Source: Candidatus Woesearchaeota archaeon (GTDB lineage Archaea > Nanobdellota > Nanobdellia > Woesearchaeales > JAHWHD01). Taken from it: a stretch of 13,020 nucleotides of DNA. Shown piece by piece: positions 1-6,657 of this stretch; position 1 is the stretch's first letter; each line of letters starts with the position of its first letter. Location of the stretch: assembly GCA_019323525.1 (NCBI GenBank), contig JAHWHD010000107.1:1-13020 (forward strand), read 5' to 3'. Under the pieces are notes generated by a model. It had not been told where the DNA came from, made no database searches, and saw only the letters and a list, made by a program, of their open reading frames with translations. Position numbers and translations under genes: made by a program.

Positions 1-242
1 ACCATCTTTGCAGATGGATGCTCGATCTGCATCTCTTCAAGTATTGTAACACCGTCATTAGTGACTGTTACATCTCCTAAAGAATCAACTATCATCTTGT
101 CCATGCCTTTAGGACCTAGAGTGGTCCTTACAGTCTCTGCAACAAGTTTTGCAGCCATTATATTTGTACGCTGCGCATTCCTCCCAGTAGTCCTTTGAGT
201 TCCCTCAGGAAGTATAAAAATAGGTTGTACATTGCTTGTCAT
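1..242 (-). CDS. Thermosome (group II chaperonin) subunit, N-terminal part, cut by the window edge
   Basis: The visible 80 residues are the N-terminus of a group II chaperonin, an ATP-driven double-ring folding machine of the archaeal cytosol. The signature is clear: MTSNVQPIFILPEGTQRTTG, then GRNAQRTNIMAAKLVAETVR, then the nucleotide-binding stretch TTLGPKGMDKMIVDSLGDVT and VTNDGVTILEEM. TLGPKGMDKM and NDGVTIL are the two conserved ATP-site segments of the family. The ATG at 242 is supported by a run of six G (plus-strand C 249-254) six bases upstream, which serves as the Shine-Dalgarno, and by a TATA box at 293-304. The rest of the roughly 540-residue protein lies outside the window. Archaea often have several thermosome paralogues, so no subunit letter is assigned. 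Confidence 0.96.
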   Translation of the reverse strand, partial: MTSNVQPIFILPEGTQRTTGRNAQRTNIMAAKLVAETVRTTLGPKGMDKMIVDSLGDVTVTNDGVTILEEMQIEHPSAKM

Positions 243-292
243 ATATATCCCCCCAAAAATTATTTTTTCTTATAAGAATCGAATTAAGCAGC

Positions 293-304
293 ATTATATA
301 AAGG
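293..304 (-). promoter_or_regulatory. TATA box of the thermosome gene
   Basis: Read on the minus strand the element is CCTTTATATAAT. Its centre near 299 predicts transcription starting near 273, giving a leader of about 31 bases that contains the six-G Shine-Dalgarno. It lies in the 76-base gap downstream of the preceding minus-strand gene, so the chaperonin can be transcribed independently. Confidence 0.7.
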
Positions 305-318
305 TTGTGGAATACGGA

Positions 319-1590
319 TTAGTCGTCTTTTATAAAGTACTTAACTGCAGGCCTGAACGTGCCTGCTGCAAAAGGTTTTCTTGTCATAGGGTCTACCAGC
401 AAAAGATAAAATACGCTAGTGCACGTTGCTGAGTTCGGGTTTTCAGGGTCTAGTGCACACCTCATCTCAAACTCATTAGGATTCTTCCTGTTCCTTGTAG
501 GACAGACATAGATATCTAGAGTAGTGCCAATCGGTACACTAAAAGTATTAGTTGAATGCATGCTAGCAGCTGTATAAAGAGATACTGATGCAAGCTTTTT
601 ATTAGTTCCAAGCTTCTCAGAAACCTTAGCCCTCTGCAGATCATCAACACACCTTGCAAACCTCACCATAGGATCAACCATTATGTACGCTGCAAGCATT
701 GGAGCAATTGAATCTCCAAACTTGCGTTCATACTCGACCATTGGTATACCTGCAGACCTGCAGAAACATCTTAAAGTATGTTCATCAACCTTGAACTTGT
801 AAGGAAAATCATCTGGATAAGGTTGACGTAGGTCGTATATGGCTGTGCCTTTACTTGTGACAGCAAGCACTGACTTATCATCAACATTCTCTGAATCTCT
901 CTTGGCAAGCAAAGGGTTCTTAATAATCATACTGTCAGGGATAAGCACATCACCCTCTTGACAGTAAACCTCTCCCTGCATAGCCCTTGGCTTGATTGAA
1001 TTAACAACCTCTTTGATCTGGCCAGTCATCAGCGCTGAATCCCTGACAAGATTGTTCAAACCGATTGAGTCAAAGATACCTGCGTCAAGATAGCCTCGGT
1101 CTTGCCATTTCTCTTCAAGGTCTTTTAATTTTCTTCTCACTATATCAAGTCTTTCTTTGCAAGCATCCTTTAGCTTCTTTTCAAGAGTTTCATACAACTC
1201 TTTAGAATTCGCTATCGGATGTATAGGGTCTGTAAAAACATCAACAGCAAAATTACCTGAATCTTTATCTTCGAACACATAATCTACCTCAGCACCATTG
1301 ACAGGAATAACAACAGGATGCTCAATACGTTTCATGTCAAAACCCGTGATAGCTCTCTCCTCCAGACCGTTTTTTCTCATAAACGATGGAAGCTTTCTCA
1401 TGATTTTAGAAACAATCAGAGCACCAGCCGCTAGAAGAAGCTCTCTATCCTTTACCTCCTCATATGACTTTATCATCCCCAGCATCTGCAGAAGCTCAGC
1501 AGTCAGCCTTGGGTCAAGATGCAGGTCTCTATTACCATCATGATTACCATCAACAGAAACCAAGTTATCGTTATGTGTTACCCTTACCAT
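319..1590 (-). CDS. Unrecognised 423-residue cytoplasmic protein
   Basis: I do not recognise this family. The product is soluble-looking: no signal peptide and no membrane helix. Residues about 25-75 are helical (LTAELLQMLGMIKSYEEVKD, then LLLAAGALIVSKIMRKLPSF). A strongly charged helical stretch at about 130-165 (ELYETLEKKLKDACKERLDI, then RRKLKDLEEKW) looks like a coiled coil. The C-terminal third is rich in beta-type sequence and has scattered cysteines: CFC near 276, a CPTRNRKNP segment, and C residues in RCALDPENPNSATC. The cysteine spacing matches no zinc-finger pattern I know. The ATG at 1590 has no Shine-Dalgarno, and a TATA-like element lies about 40 bases upstream. The gene is divergent from the methyltransferase-like gene and upstream of the thermosome on the same strand. 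It is clearly coding by length and codon quality. Confidence 0.85.
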   Translation of the reverse strand: MVRVTHNDNLVSVDGNHDGNRDLHLDPRLTAELLQMLGMIKSYEEVKDRELLLAAGALIVSKIMRKLPSFMRKNGLEERAITGFDMKRIEHPVVIPVNGAEVDYVFEDKDSGNFAVDVFTDPIHPIANSKELYETLEKKLKDACKERLDIVRRKLKDLEEKWQDRGYLDAGIFDSIGLNNLVRDSALMTGQIKEVVNSIKPRAMQGEVYCQEGDVLIPDSMIIKNPLLAKRDSENVDDKSVLAVTSKGTAIYDLRQPYPDDFPYKFKVDEHTLRCFCRSAGIPMVEYERKFGDSIAPMLAAYIMVDPMVRFARCVDDLQRAKVSEKLGTNKKLASVSLYTAASMHSTNTFSVPIGTTLDIYVCPTRNRKNPNEFEMRCALDPENPNSATCTSVFYLLLVDPMTRKPFAAGTFRPAVKYFIKDD

Positions 1591-1622
1591 TTTGCATATA
1601 ATACATATATTAGCTATCTAGG

Positions 1623-1635
1623 GTTATTTTTAAAA
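1623..1635 (-). promoter_or_regulatory. TATA-like element for the 423-residue gene
   Basis: On the minus strand this reads TTTTAAAAATAAC. It would start transcription near 1603, giving a leader of about 13 bases without a Shine-Dalgarno. It is weaker than the other TATA boxes here, and the AT-rich sequence between it and the ATG leaves other choices open. Confidence 0.35.
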
Positions 1636-1679
1636 TTTTAGATGTTGTAGTATAGATATGATTTCAGAGGATAACAAAA

Positions 1680-1689
1680 TTTATAAAAA
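1680..1689 (+). promoter_or_regulatory. TATA box, leaderless start of the methyltransferase-like gene
   Basis: TTTATAAAAA is centred about 26 bases before the ATG at 1710. This predicts transcription beginning at or next to the start codon, hence a leaderless mRNA. No Shine-Dalgarno precedes the ATG, which agrees. Confidence 0.6.
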
Positions 1690-1709
1690 TCTAATTATGT
1701 CAGTGATAA

Positions 1710-2468
1710 ATGAGCAATTTTATTGAGAGACTCGCCAGACTTCTTGAAGCGTACCATAGCACTTCTCTTGATAGAGATATCGATGAGCAGTGCAGCCTTA
1801 AGAAAGAACACTTAGCTCAAGAATACGAAGAAAGCGATATCTTAAGTGCAGGCACCCGTCTTGAAACTATTATGCAAGGTTTTGAAAGACCAAAGGTTGC
1901 AGTTATAGGCCCTGGCCAGCTCGGCCCTGACGCTTCTGTCTTTTATTTTGCATTAAAACATCAGCAAACTATAGACCTGACAATCGTCGACCCTTTCAAG
2001 GACCATCTTAGAAGTTGCAAAGAATGGATTGACGATTTCCTTAACCTAAACAGTTTTATCAGAGAACCAAGATATGTCCAAGGAAGCGCGTTTTCATTAA
2101 ACCTTGCTATTGAAGAGCAAGATCTTATCTTCTACCATGACATGATGAGCATGTTTTTTGACAGGGAATACATGGAAGAGGTTATTGCTGCGACAAGGAC
2201 AAGCCTCAGTGAAGACGGAAAAGCTGCTTTTGTCTTCATTGAATTCAAAGGTCCTGAACCAAAAGATGCATTTGTAGAGTTTAACAAAGCCGGCTATAGA
2301 GCAATGCGCGAGATTTTAGAAAAACAAAATCTGAAACATGAAGAGCACAAGATAGTCAATGACTACCCTGTAAAGAGTCGCTTAGCTATACCAAGGCATG
2401 TTTATTACAGAGGTGGAGCTTTCAGGCCTCAGCGAAGATGCAACAGGATGATAGTATTTGGAAAGTAG
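1710..2468 (+). CDS. SAM-dependent methyltransferase-like protein (class I Rossmann fold)
   Basis: This 252-residue protein has the outline of a class I SAM-methyltransferase. Residues about 61-80 (PKVAVIGPGQLGPDASVFYF) form a beta strand and glycine-rich loop like motif I. LTIVDPFKDHL (about 90-100) supplies an acidic residue at the end of the second strand, where the SAM ribose would be held. LIFYHDMMSMFF (about 138-149) matches a motif IV position, and AAFVFIEFKG is a later core strand. The first 55 residues are a charged helical region, and the C-terminus is basic (RGGAFRPQRRCNRM). Substrate cannot be read from the sequence. The loop GPGQLGPDA departs from the usual GxGxG, so it could instead be a catalytically altered relative. 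It has its own leaderless promoter, so it is probably not co-transcribed with the divergent neighbour. Confidence 0.75.
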   Translation: MSNFIERLARLLEAYHSTSLDRDIDEQCSLKKEHLAQEYEESDILSAGTRLETIMQGFERPKVAVIGPGQLGPDASVFYFALKHQQTIDLTIVDPFKDHLRSCKEWIDDFLNLNSFIREPRYVQGSAFSLNLAIEEQDLIFYHDMMSMFFDREYMEEVIAATRTSLSEDGKAAFVFIEFKGPEPKDAFVEFNKAGYRAMREILEKQNLKHEEHKIVNDYPVKSRLAIPRHVYYRGGAFRPQRRCNRMIVFGK

Positions 2469-2472
2469 AAAA

Positions 2473-2482
2473 ACATAAAAAC
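2473..2482 (+). promoter_or_regulatory. TATA-like box, leaderless start of cmk
   Basis: ACATAAAAAC is centred about 26 bases before the ATG at 2504, predicting a leaderless transcript. It is followed by a pyrimidine-rich stretch (2484-2497) that may also act as a T-rich terminator for the upstream gene. Confidence 0.5.
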
Positions 2483-2503
2483 TCATTCTTTTTCTTTTAG
2501 TTT

Positions 2504-3046
2504 ATGATAATAACAATCTCAGGAACTCTTGGCTCAGGTAAATCAACAGTTGCAAAAATCCTTTGCAAGGAATTCAATCTAAAGTATTACTACACAGGCT
2601 CAAAGTTCAGGCAGCTGGCAGAGGAACGAGGTCTCGACATACATGAGTTCGCCAAGATAGCTGAAAAAGACAGGAGCATAGACATCGAGCTTGATAACTG
2701 GCAGAAGAACCTTGGCAAGACTGAAGACAACTTTCTGCTTGACGGCCACATAGCTTTTCATTTTGTGCCTAGCTCTATAAAGATATTCCTTGATGGAAAG
2801 ATAGAGGAACGCGCAAGACGCATATTCACTGATAAGGTAAGGAAAGAGACAAACCTGACATTTGAAGACACTTTAGAGAACATAAAAAAAAGAGAAGCTT
2901 CTGAAAGAAAACGTTTCATGGAATACTACGGCATTGACCATCATGATAAGAAAAATTTTGACCTTGTTGTAGACACTACAGATATACCTGCCAAAGAGGT
3001 AGCCAAGAGGGTTATTGAGTTTATAAATAAAGGAAAAACTTTATAA
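2504..3046 (+). CDS. cmk: Archaeal-type cytidylate (CMP) kinase
   Basis: It phosphorylates CMP (and probably dCMP) with ATP, feeding pyrimidine nucleotide synthesis and salvage in the cytosol. At 180 residues it has the size of the archaeal family. The P-loop GTLGSGKST is at residues 7-15. It is followed by the family's YTGSKFRQLAEERGLDIHEF (about 30-49), an ERARRIF segment (102-108), then REASERKRFMEYYGIDHHDK (130-149) and FDLVVDTTDI (152-161). These are the conserved stations of the archaeal CMP kinase family. The usual EGR-type triplet after the core strand is LLDGHIAF here, with His where Arg is common, a mild oddity. The ATG has no Shine-Dalgarno but a correctly placed TATA box. The stop codon overlaps the TATA box of the next gene. 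Confidence 0.93.
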   Translation: MIITISGTLGSGKSTVAKILCKEFNLKYYYTGSKFRQLAEERGLDIHEFAKIAEKDRSIDIELDNWQKNLGKTEDNFLLDGHIAFHFVPSSIKIFLDGKIEERARRIFTDKVRKETNLTFEDTLENIKKREASERKRFMEYYGIDHHDKKNFDLVVDTTDIPAKEVAKRVIEFINKGKTL

Positions 3047-3052
3047 ATAAAG
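3020..3052 (+). promoter_or_regulatory. TATA box of the FKBP gene, in a duplicated TTTATAAATAAAG element
   Basis: TTTATAAATAAAG occurs at 3020-3032 and again at 3040-3052. The second copy, centred near 3044, predicts a start near 3070 and a leader of about 32 bases carrying the GGAGG of the FKBP gene. The first copy lies inside the last codons of cmk (EFINKG). It may be chance, or it may provide a second initiation site 20 bases upstream. Confidence 0.6.
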
Positions 3053-3101
3053 ACCCAATTTCAAGAATATATTTTTCTTCAATACTTTGGAGGAACCTAA
3101 A

Positions 3102-3785
3102 TTGGCAACCATAAAGAAGAAAGACTTTGTAGAAGTTGAATACATTGGCAGGTTAAAGGACAACAACGCGTTGTTCGATACAACTGATAAGGATCTTGCT
3201 ACTAAGGAGAACGTCTTTAACCCCAGGATGGAATACGGTCCTGTTATTATCTGCATAGGCGAGGGCCATATCTTGAAAGCTATTGACGAGTTTCTTGAAG
3301 GCAAGGAACTTGACAAGGAATACGCTCTTGCTCTAGAACCTGAGCAAGCCTTTGGCAAGAAAAATGCTAAGCTTCTAAAGATAATCCCTGCCTCAATATT
3401 TAAGAAACAAAAGATAAACCCAGTCCCTGGCTTGCAGGTAAACATTGACGGAGTCTACGGCATTATAAAGACAGTCACAGGCGGTCGCACTATTGTAGAC
3501 TTTAACCATCCATTAGCAGGAAGAGGTGTTATATATACATTAAAGGCTTTAAGGATCATTACAGATACCAAAGAAAAAGCCCAGTCGCTTCTAAAGATGC
3601 TTCTTAACCTGAGCAATATAGACCTTGAACTTGAAAACAACACTTTAAGGATTAACGTTAACAAGGAAGCCCCTGTTGAGATTCAGTCAAGGCTTAATGA
3701 AAAGATTACAGCTTTAATCCCTGAGATTAAAAAGGTCGAGTACGTGCTTAAATCACTGGAAAAAAAGCCTGAGGCCAAAGAATAA
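3102..3785 (+). CDS. Long-type FKBP peptidyl-prolyl cis-trans isomerase (SlyD-like)
   Basis: It catalyses prolyl isomerisation and probably acts as a cytosolic folding helper. The FKBP core opens with KKDFVEVEYIGRLKDNNALF DTT (residues 6-28), continues with YGPVIICIGEGHILKAIDEF (45-64) and ends with VDFNHPLAGRGVIYTLKALR (132-151). The segment between, about 80-130, is the insert-in-flap chaperone domain of SlyD-type proteins. A further 70-residue C-terminal domain (about 155-225) is typical of long archaeal FKBPs. I chose TTG at 3102 because GGAGG (3089-3093) sits 8 bases upstream and the protein then begins MATIKKKDF. An in-frame TTG at 3087 would add five residues but overlaps the Shine-Dalgarno. 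The protein is intact at 227 residues. Confidence 0.92.
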   Translation: MATIKKKDFVEVEYIGRLKDNNALFDTTDKDLATKENVFNPRMEYGPVIICIGEGHILKAIDEFLEGKELDKEYALALEPEQAFGKKNAKLLKIIPASIFKKQKINPVPGLQVNIDGVYGIIKTVTGGRTIVDFNHPLAGRGVIYTLKALRIITDTKEKAQSLLKMLLNLSNIDLELENNTLRINVNKEAPVEIQSRLNEKITALIPEIKKVEYVLKSLEKKPEAKE

Positions 3786-3786
3786 A

Positions 3787-3824
3787 TTTATATATAAGTA
3801 ATGAATATAGCAAACCTTGAGGTG
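3787..3824 (+). promoter_or_regulatory. ftsZ promoter and Shine-Dalgarno
   Basis: TTTATATATAA (3787-3797) predicts initiation near 3817. GAGGTG at 3819-3824, complementary to the archaeal 16S 3' end, would be almost at the 5' end of the mRNA, five bases before the ATG at 3830. It drives the ftsZ-secE-spt5 operon. Confidence 0.65.
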
Positions 3825-3829
3825 TGGAA

Positions 3830-4972
3830 ATGGACAGTTTCATAAGACCGGCTACAGAAGTTTCTGAAACAGGGCTTTCTAATCAAGAACAAACCCAAAA
3901 AATGCGAGAAATCAGGAAAGATAACGAAGTAGATGCAGAACTTGCCACATTGCTTGCCAAACACAAAGCAACTATCAGGGTAGTTGGCACAGGCGGCGGC
4001 GGAAACAATACTATTAACAGGCTTACTGAGGTAGGTATCAAAGGAGCAGAGACTATAGCTCTTAACACTGACGCACAAGACCTTCTATACACTACAGCCG
4101 ACAGGAAGATCCTTCTTGGCAAAGAGATAACTCAAGGCTTAGGAGCTGGTTCAATCCCAAAGATTGGCGAGGAAGCTGCTCGCGAGTCTGAGATGGATAT
4201 CAAGAAGAGTTTGCAGGGCGCTGATATGGTATTTATCACGTGCGGACTTGGCGGAGGTACTGGTACAGGTTCAGCTCCTGTAGTTGCAGAGGTCGCTAAG
4301 AAGATGGGCGCTCTGACAGTCGCAATCGTTACTGTGCCGTTCACAATGGAAGGCCATAGAAGGTACGAGAACGCAGTATACGGCCTTGAGAAACTTGAAC
4401 AGCTTGTTGACACGCTCATTGTTATTCCGAACGACAAGCTTCTCGAACTTGCACCCGACTTACCATTACACACAGCTTTCAAGGTGGCTGACGAGATTCT
4501 TACAAATGCAGTGAAAGGTATTGCAGAGCTTGTCACAAAAGCAGGCCTTGTCAACCTTGACTTTGCAGATATACGCGCAGTCATGGGCAACGGCGGTGTT
4601 GCACTTATCGGTGTTGGAGAGTCTGACACTGAGAACCGTGCAGTTGAAGCTGTTGAAAAAGCTCTTGCAAATCCATTGCTTGACGTTGACATCTCAGGAG
4701 CAAACGGCGCTCTGATAAACGTCGCAGGCGGCCCTGACATGACACTTGAAGAAGCTAAAGCAATCGTCGAAGCAGTCTCTGAAAAGCTTGAAGACGACGC
4801 ACGCATCATATGGGGAGCGCAGATATACGAAGACCTGCAAGGACTTGTCCGTACAATGCTGATCGTTACAGGAGTGAAATCAGCGCAGATATTCGGCTCA
4901 ACAAATAAAGAGATATCAAAGAAAAAGAAAAAAGAGATTGAGAACACATTAGGTATAGAGTTTGTGAACTGA
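3830..4972 (+). CDS. ftsZ: Cell division GTPase FtsZ (FtsZ1-like)
   Basis: FtsZ is a tubulin-like GTPase that polymerises into the division ring under the membrane. Landmarks from the 3830 ATG are VVGTGGGGNNTINRL (51-65), the tubulin signature GGGTGTGS (141-148), VTVPFTMEGHRR (168-178) and the T7 synergy loop NLDFADIRAVM (242-252), whose acidic residues complete the GTPase site of the next subunit. All are intact. A 45-residue charged N-terminal tail precedes the core. The C-terminus is short and ends KKKKKEIENTLGIEF, without the conserved bacterial FtsA/ZipA-binding tail. ATG 3830 is preferred over GTG 3824 because GAGGTG (3819-3824) would be its Shine-Dalgarno. Placement just before secE and spt5 is the usual euryarchaeal setting of FtsZ1. 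The stop is two bases from the secE ATG. Confidence 0.97.
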   Translation: MDSFIRPATEVSETGLSNQEQTQKMREIRKDNEVDAELATLLAKHKATIRVVGTGGGGNNTINRLTEVGIKGAETIALNTDAQDLLYTTADRKILLGKEITQGLGAGSIPKIGEEAARESEMDIKKSLQGADMVFITCGLGGGTGTGSAPVVAEVAKKMGALTVAIVTVPFTMEGHRRYENAVYGLEKLEQLVDTLIVIPNDKLLELAPDLPLHTAFKVADEILTNAVKGIAELVTKAGLVNLDFADIRAVMGNGGVALIGVGESDTENRAVEAVEKALANPLLDVDISGANGALINVAGGPDMTLEEAKAIVEAVSEKLEDDARIIWGAQIYEDLQGLVRTMLIVTGVKSAQIFGSTNKEISKKKKKEIENTLGIEFVN

Positions 4973-4974
4973 AA

Positions 4975-5178
4975 ATGGAGTTTCAACAACAAGAAGAAAA
5001 ACAAACTGCATGGTCAAAGATCAAAAGATTCTGGCGTGAGTGCAGACGTGTGCTTCGTGTCACAAGAAAACCTACTAATGACGAGTTCAAGACAATTGTA
5101 AAGATATCAGGCATTGGTCTTGCAGTCATTGGAGTGATTGGTTTTGCCATAGCAATTATCAAACAGGTGTTTATATGA
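4975..5178 (+). CDS. secE: Preprotein translocase subunit SecE (Sec61 gamma)
   Basis: This 67-residue single-span protein clamps the SecY channel of the general secretion pathway in the cytoplasmic membrane. Residues 1-40 form a charged amphipathic cytoplasmic helix with the family pattern WSKIKRFWRECRRVLRVTRK PTNDEF. A hydrophobic span follows at about 42-66 (IVKISGIGLAVIGVIGFAIA). The length is normal for the archaeal/eukaryotic form. It starts two bases after the ftsZ stop with no Shine-Dalgarno, so translation is probably coupled. Its last codon region overlaps spt5 as ATGA. Confidence 0.95.
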   Translation: MEFQQQEEKQTAWSKIKRFWRECRRVLRVTRKPTNDEFKTIVKISGIGLAVIGVIGFAIAIIKQVFI

Positions 5179-5642
5179 GTCATCTATTCGCATTAAGGAC
5201 CACTGCAAATCGTGAGGATCAAGTAATGGACTTTGTAACAAGCAATGTCCAGAAAAAGAAGCTAGACGTATTCTCAGTTATACGCGGCCACGGCATGCGC
5301 GGTTACATTTTCCTGGAAGCAGAATCAAGGTCAGACGCTGAACAGGCAGCTTTCAATGTACCTTATGCACGCGGCATACTTCCTAAAGAGATTGAGTACA
5401 AAGAGATCGAGCACATGCTAGAGGAAGGCAAGAAGGAGATGAACATCAGGAAGAACGATATTGTAGAGATCATCGCAGGACCTTTCAAGCGCGAGCAGGC
5501 AAAAGTGACGCGTATCGATCGTACTAAGGAAGACGTTGTAGTCGAGCTTCTTGAATCAGCAGTACCTATCCCAATTACCTTGAAGATGGACGCTGTAAAG
5601 GTTATAAGAAGGGAAGGAGCTGACGAAGAAGAGGAAGATTAA
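5175..5642 (+). CDS. spt5: Transcription elongation factor Spt5 (NusG homologue)
   Basis: Spt5 binds the RNA polymerase clamp and promotes processive elongation, usually with Spt4. The NGN domain occupies about residues 1-85: LFALRTTANREDQVMDFV, then GYIFLEAESRSDAEQAAFNV, then RGILPKEIEY. A KOW domain follows at about 92-145 (IRKNDIVEIIAGPFKREQAK, then VTRIDRTKEDVVVELLE). The acidic tail GADEEEED is slightly unusual. Length is normal for archaea (155 residues). The start overlaps the secE stop by four bases, and AGGTG at 5165-5169 provides a Shine-Dalgarno five bases upstream. It closes the ftsZ-secE-spt5 operon. L11 follows only after a gap with its own promoter. Confidence 0.96.
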   Translation: MSHLFALRTTANREDQVMDFVTSNVQKKKLDVFSVIRGHGMRGYIFLEAESRSDAEQAAFNVPYARGILPKEIEYKEIEHMLEEGKKEMNIRKNDIVEIIAGPFKREQAKVTRIDRTKEDVVVELLESAVPIPITLKMDAVKVIRREGADEEEED

Positions 5643-5643
5643 A

Positions 5644-5650
5644 GGTTTTT
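5644..5650 (+). terminator. T-rich terminator after spt5
   Basis: GGTTTTTTC immediately after the spt5 stop, followed by TTGTTTTTG at 5661-5669, fits the oligo-T terminators of archaea. There is no obvious hairpin. Confidence 0.4.
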
Positions 5651-5651
5651 T

Positions 5652-5834
5652 CTAATCACTTGTTTTTGTCTTATACGAAGAACCAACAGCATAGACGACA
5701 TTATCAAGGTTAAGAACATCAGGGCCACACGATCTATTATCTGCCTCTTGTATCCTTAAAAAGTTTTGTCTAATTAAATCATCTCTAACCAACTTTCGTT
5801 GTAACCATCCAACAAATGAATCATATTCAAACAT
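5652..5834 (-). CDS. Candidate small protein, 60 residues, in the spt5-L11 gap
   Basis: An open frame reads MFEYDSFVGWLQRKLVRDDL, then IRQNFLRIQEADNRSCGPDV, then LNLDNVVYAVGSSYKTKTSD. I do not recognise it. It looks soluble, with a helical first half. Two things favour a real gene. A TATA-like TTTTTAAAC on the minus strand (5857-5865) is centred about 27 bases before the ATG, the same geometry as the leaderless genes in this window. The frame also fills most of an otherwise unexplained 286-base gap. Against it are its shortness, the lack of recognisable homology, and the possibility that the gap is simply a decayed gene. An in-frame TTG at 5840 would add two residues. Confidence 0.4.
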   Translation of the reverse strand: MFEYDSFVGWLQRKLVRDDLIRQNFLRIQEADNRSCGPDVLNLDNVVYAVGSSYKTKTSD

Positions 5835-5886
5835 GAACAATAGAAGGCAATACTTGTTTAAAAAGATTATTGTACTTCACCATAAA

Positions 5887-5898
5887 CTTTATAAATAA
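5887..5898 (+). promoter_or_regulatory. TATA box of the L11 gene
   Basis: CTTTATAAATAA is nearly identical to the FKBP-gene TATA (both read AAACTTTATAAATAA or very close). Its centre near 5892 predicts a start near 5918 and a leader of about 11 bases without a Shine-Dalgarno. Confidence 0.65.
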
Positions 5899-5928
5899 GA
5901 CTTAAATCCAGTAACTCTATTAACAAAA

Positions 5929-6657
5929 ATGGCAAAAGAAACTGTAGAAGCACTGATTGAAGGCGGAAAGGCAACAGCAGCACCACCTCTAGGTCCTGCT
6001 CTAGGCCCTATGGGAGTTAACATTGGCCAGGTAGTTGCAAAGATCAACGAGAAGACTGCTTCATTCAAAGGCATGCAGGTTCCTGTAAAAGTCATTATTG
6101 ATAAAGATACTAAAGAGTTTGATATCGAGGTTGGTACACCTCCTGCTTCTGCTTTGATAAAGAAAGAAGCTGGCGTTGACAAAGGAGCTGGCAACCCTTT
6201 AGCAGACAAGGTAGCTGACCTTAAGATTGAACAGATTATCAAGATAGCAAAGATGAAAGAAGACGCTTTGCTAGGAAAATCATTAAAAGAGAAGGTTAAA
6301 GAGATAATTGGCACATGCAATTCTATGGGAATACTTGTTGAAGGTGTTCCTGCATCACAGGCTATAAAACACGTAAACGAAGGCAAGTTCGATAAAGAGA
6401 TTTCTGAGGAAAAGACAGAACTGTCAGCTGAAGAGATAAAAGAACTTGAAGAGGAGAAGAAAAAGCTTGCTAAGGAGATGGAAGAGAAACGTGCAGAGTT
6501 CGAGACAAAGGCTAAAGGAATCCTTAAAGAGATGGAAGGCAAGCCTACTAACCAGATCCGTGCAAAGATGCAGGAGGAAAAAATCCCTCAACCTATCATT
6601 GACGAGCTTGCTCCTGCTGAAGCAGCACCTGCAGCTGGCGGAGCTGCAAAGAAATAA
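5929..6657 (+). CDS. rpl11: Ribosomal protein L11 (uL11) with a long C-terminal coiled-coil extension
   Basis: L11 binds the GTPase-centre region of 23S rRNA at the base of the ribosomal stalk. The N-terminal domain shows the proline-rich APPLGPALGPMGVNIGQVVA (18-37) and FDIEVGTPPASALI (64-77). The rRNA-binding C-terminal domain runs through ADLKIEQIIKIAKMKED (96-112) and VKEIIGTCNSMGILVEGV (123-140). That completes a normal archaeal L11 by about residue 150. The remaining 90 residues are extra: a highly charged, probably coiled-coil helix (about 155-205), a linker with PTNQIRAKMQEEKIPQPIID (206-225), and an Ala/Gly/Pro tail ending AAPAAGGAAKK, reminiscent in composition of stalk-protein tails. 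The reading frame is open and codon use is like the core, so this is not an obvious frameshift. The L1-L10-L12 genes that often follow are missing. The stop abuts the convergent neighbour. Confidence 0.96.
   Translation: MAKETVEALIEGGKATAAPPLGPALGPMGVNIGQVVAKINEKTASFKGMQVPVKVIIDKDTKEFDIEVGTPPASALIKKEAGVDKGAGNPLADKVADLKIEQIIKIAKMKEDALLGKSLKEKVKEIIGTCNSMGILVEGVPASQAIKHVNEGKFDKEISEEKTELSAEEIKELEEEKKKLAKEMEEKRAEFETKAKGILKEMEGKPTNQIRAKMQEEKIPQPIIDELAPAEAAPAAGGAAKK

Noticed and set aside
232..432. Open frame on the plus strand over the thermosome promoter and the 3' end of the 423-residue gene
   Set aside because: It spans two promoter and gene ends on the other strand, has no promoter or Shine-Dalgarno of its own, and its protein has no recognisable pattern.
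1591..1709. Divergent gap considered for a tRNA or small RNA
   Set aside because: No cloverleaf or stable hairpin is apparent; the AT-rich sequence is explained by two promoters.
4132..5004. 290-codon open frame antisense to ftsZ
   Set aside because: It is Ser/Ala/Pro-rich low-quality sequence, a typical mirror of ftsZ codons, and ftsZ itself is unambiguous.
5889..6542. 217-codon open frame antisense to L11
   Set aside because: It is Ser/Phe-rich mirror sequence of Glu/Lys codons in L11, with no promoter.
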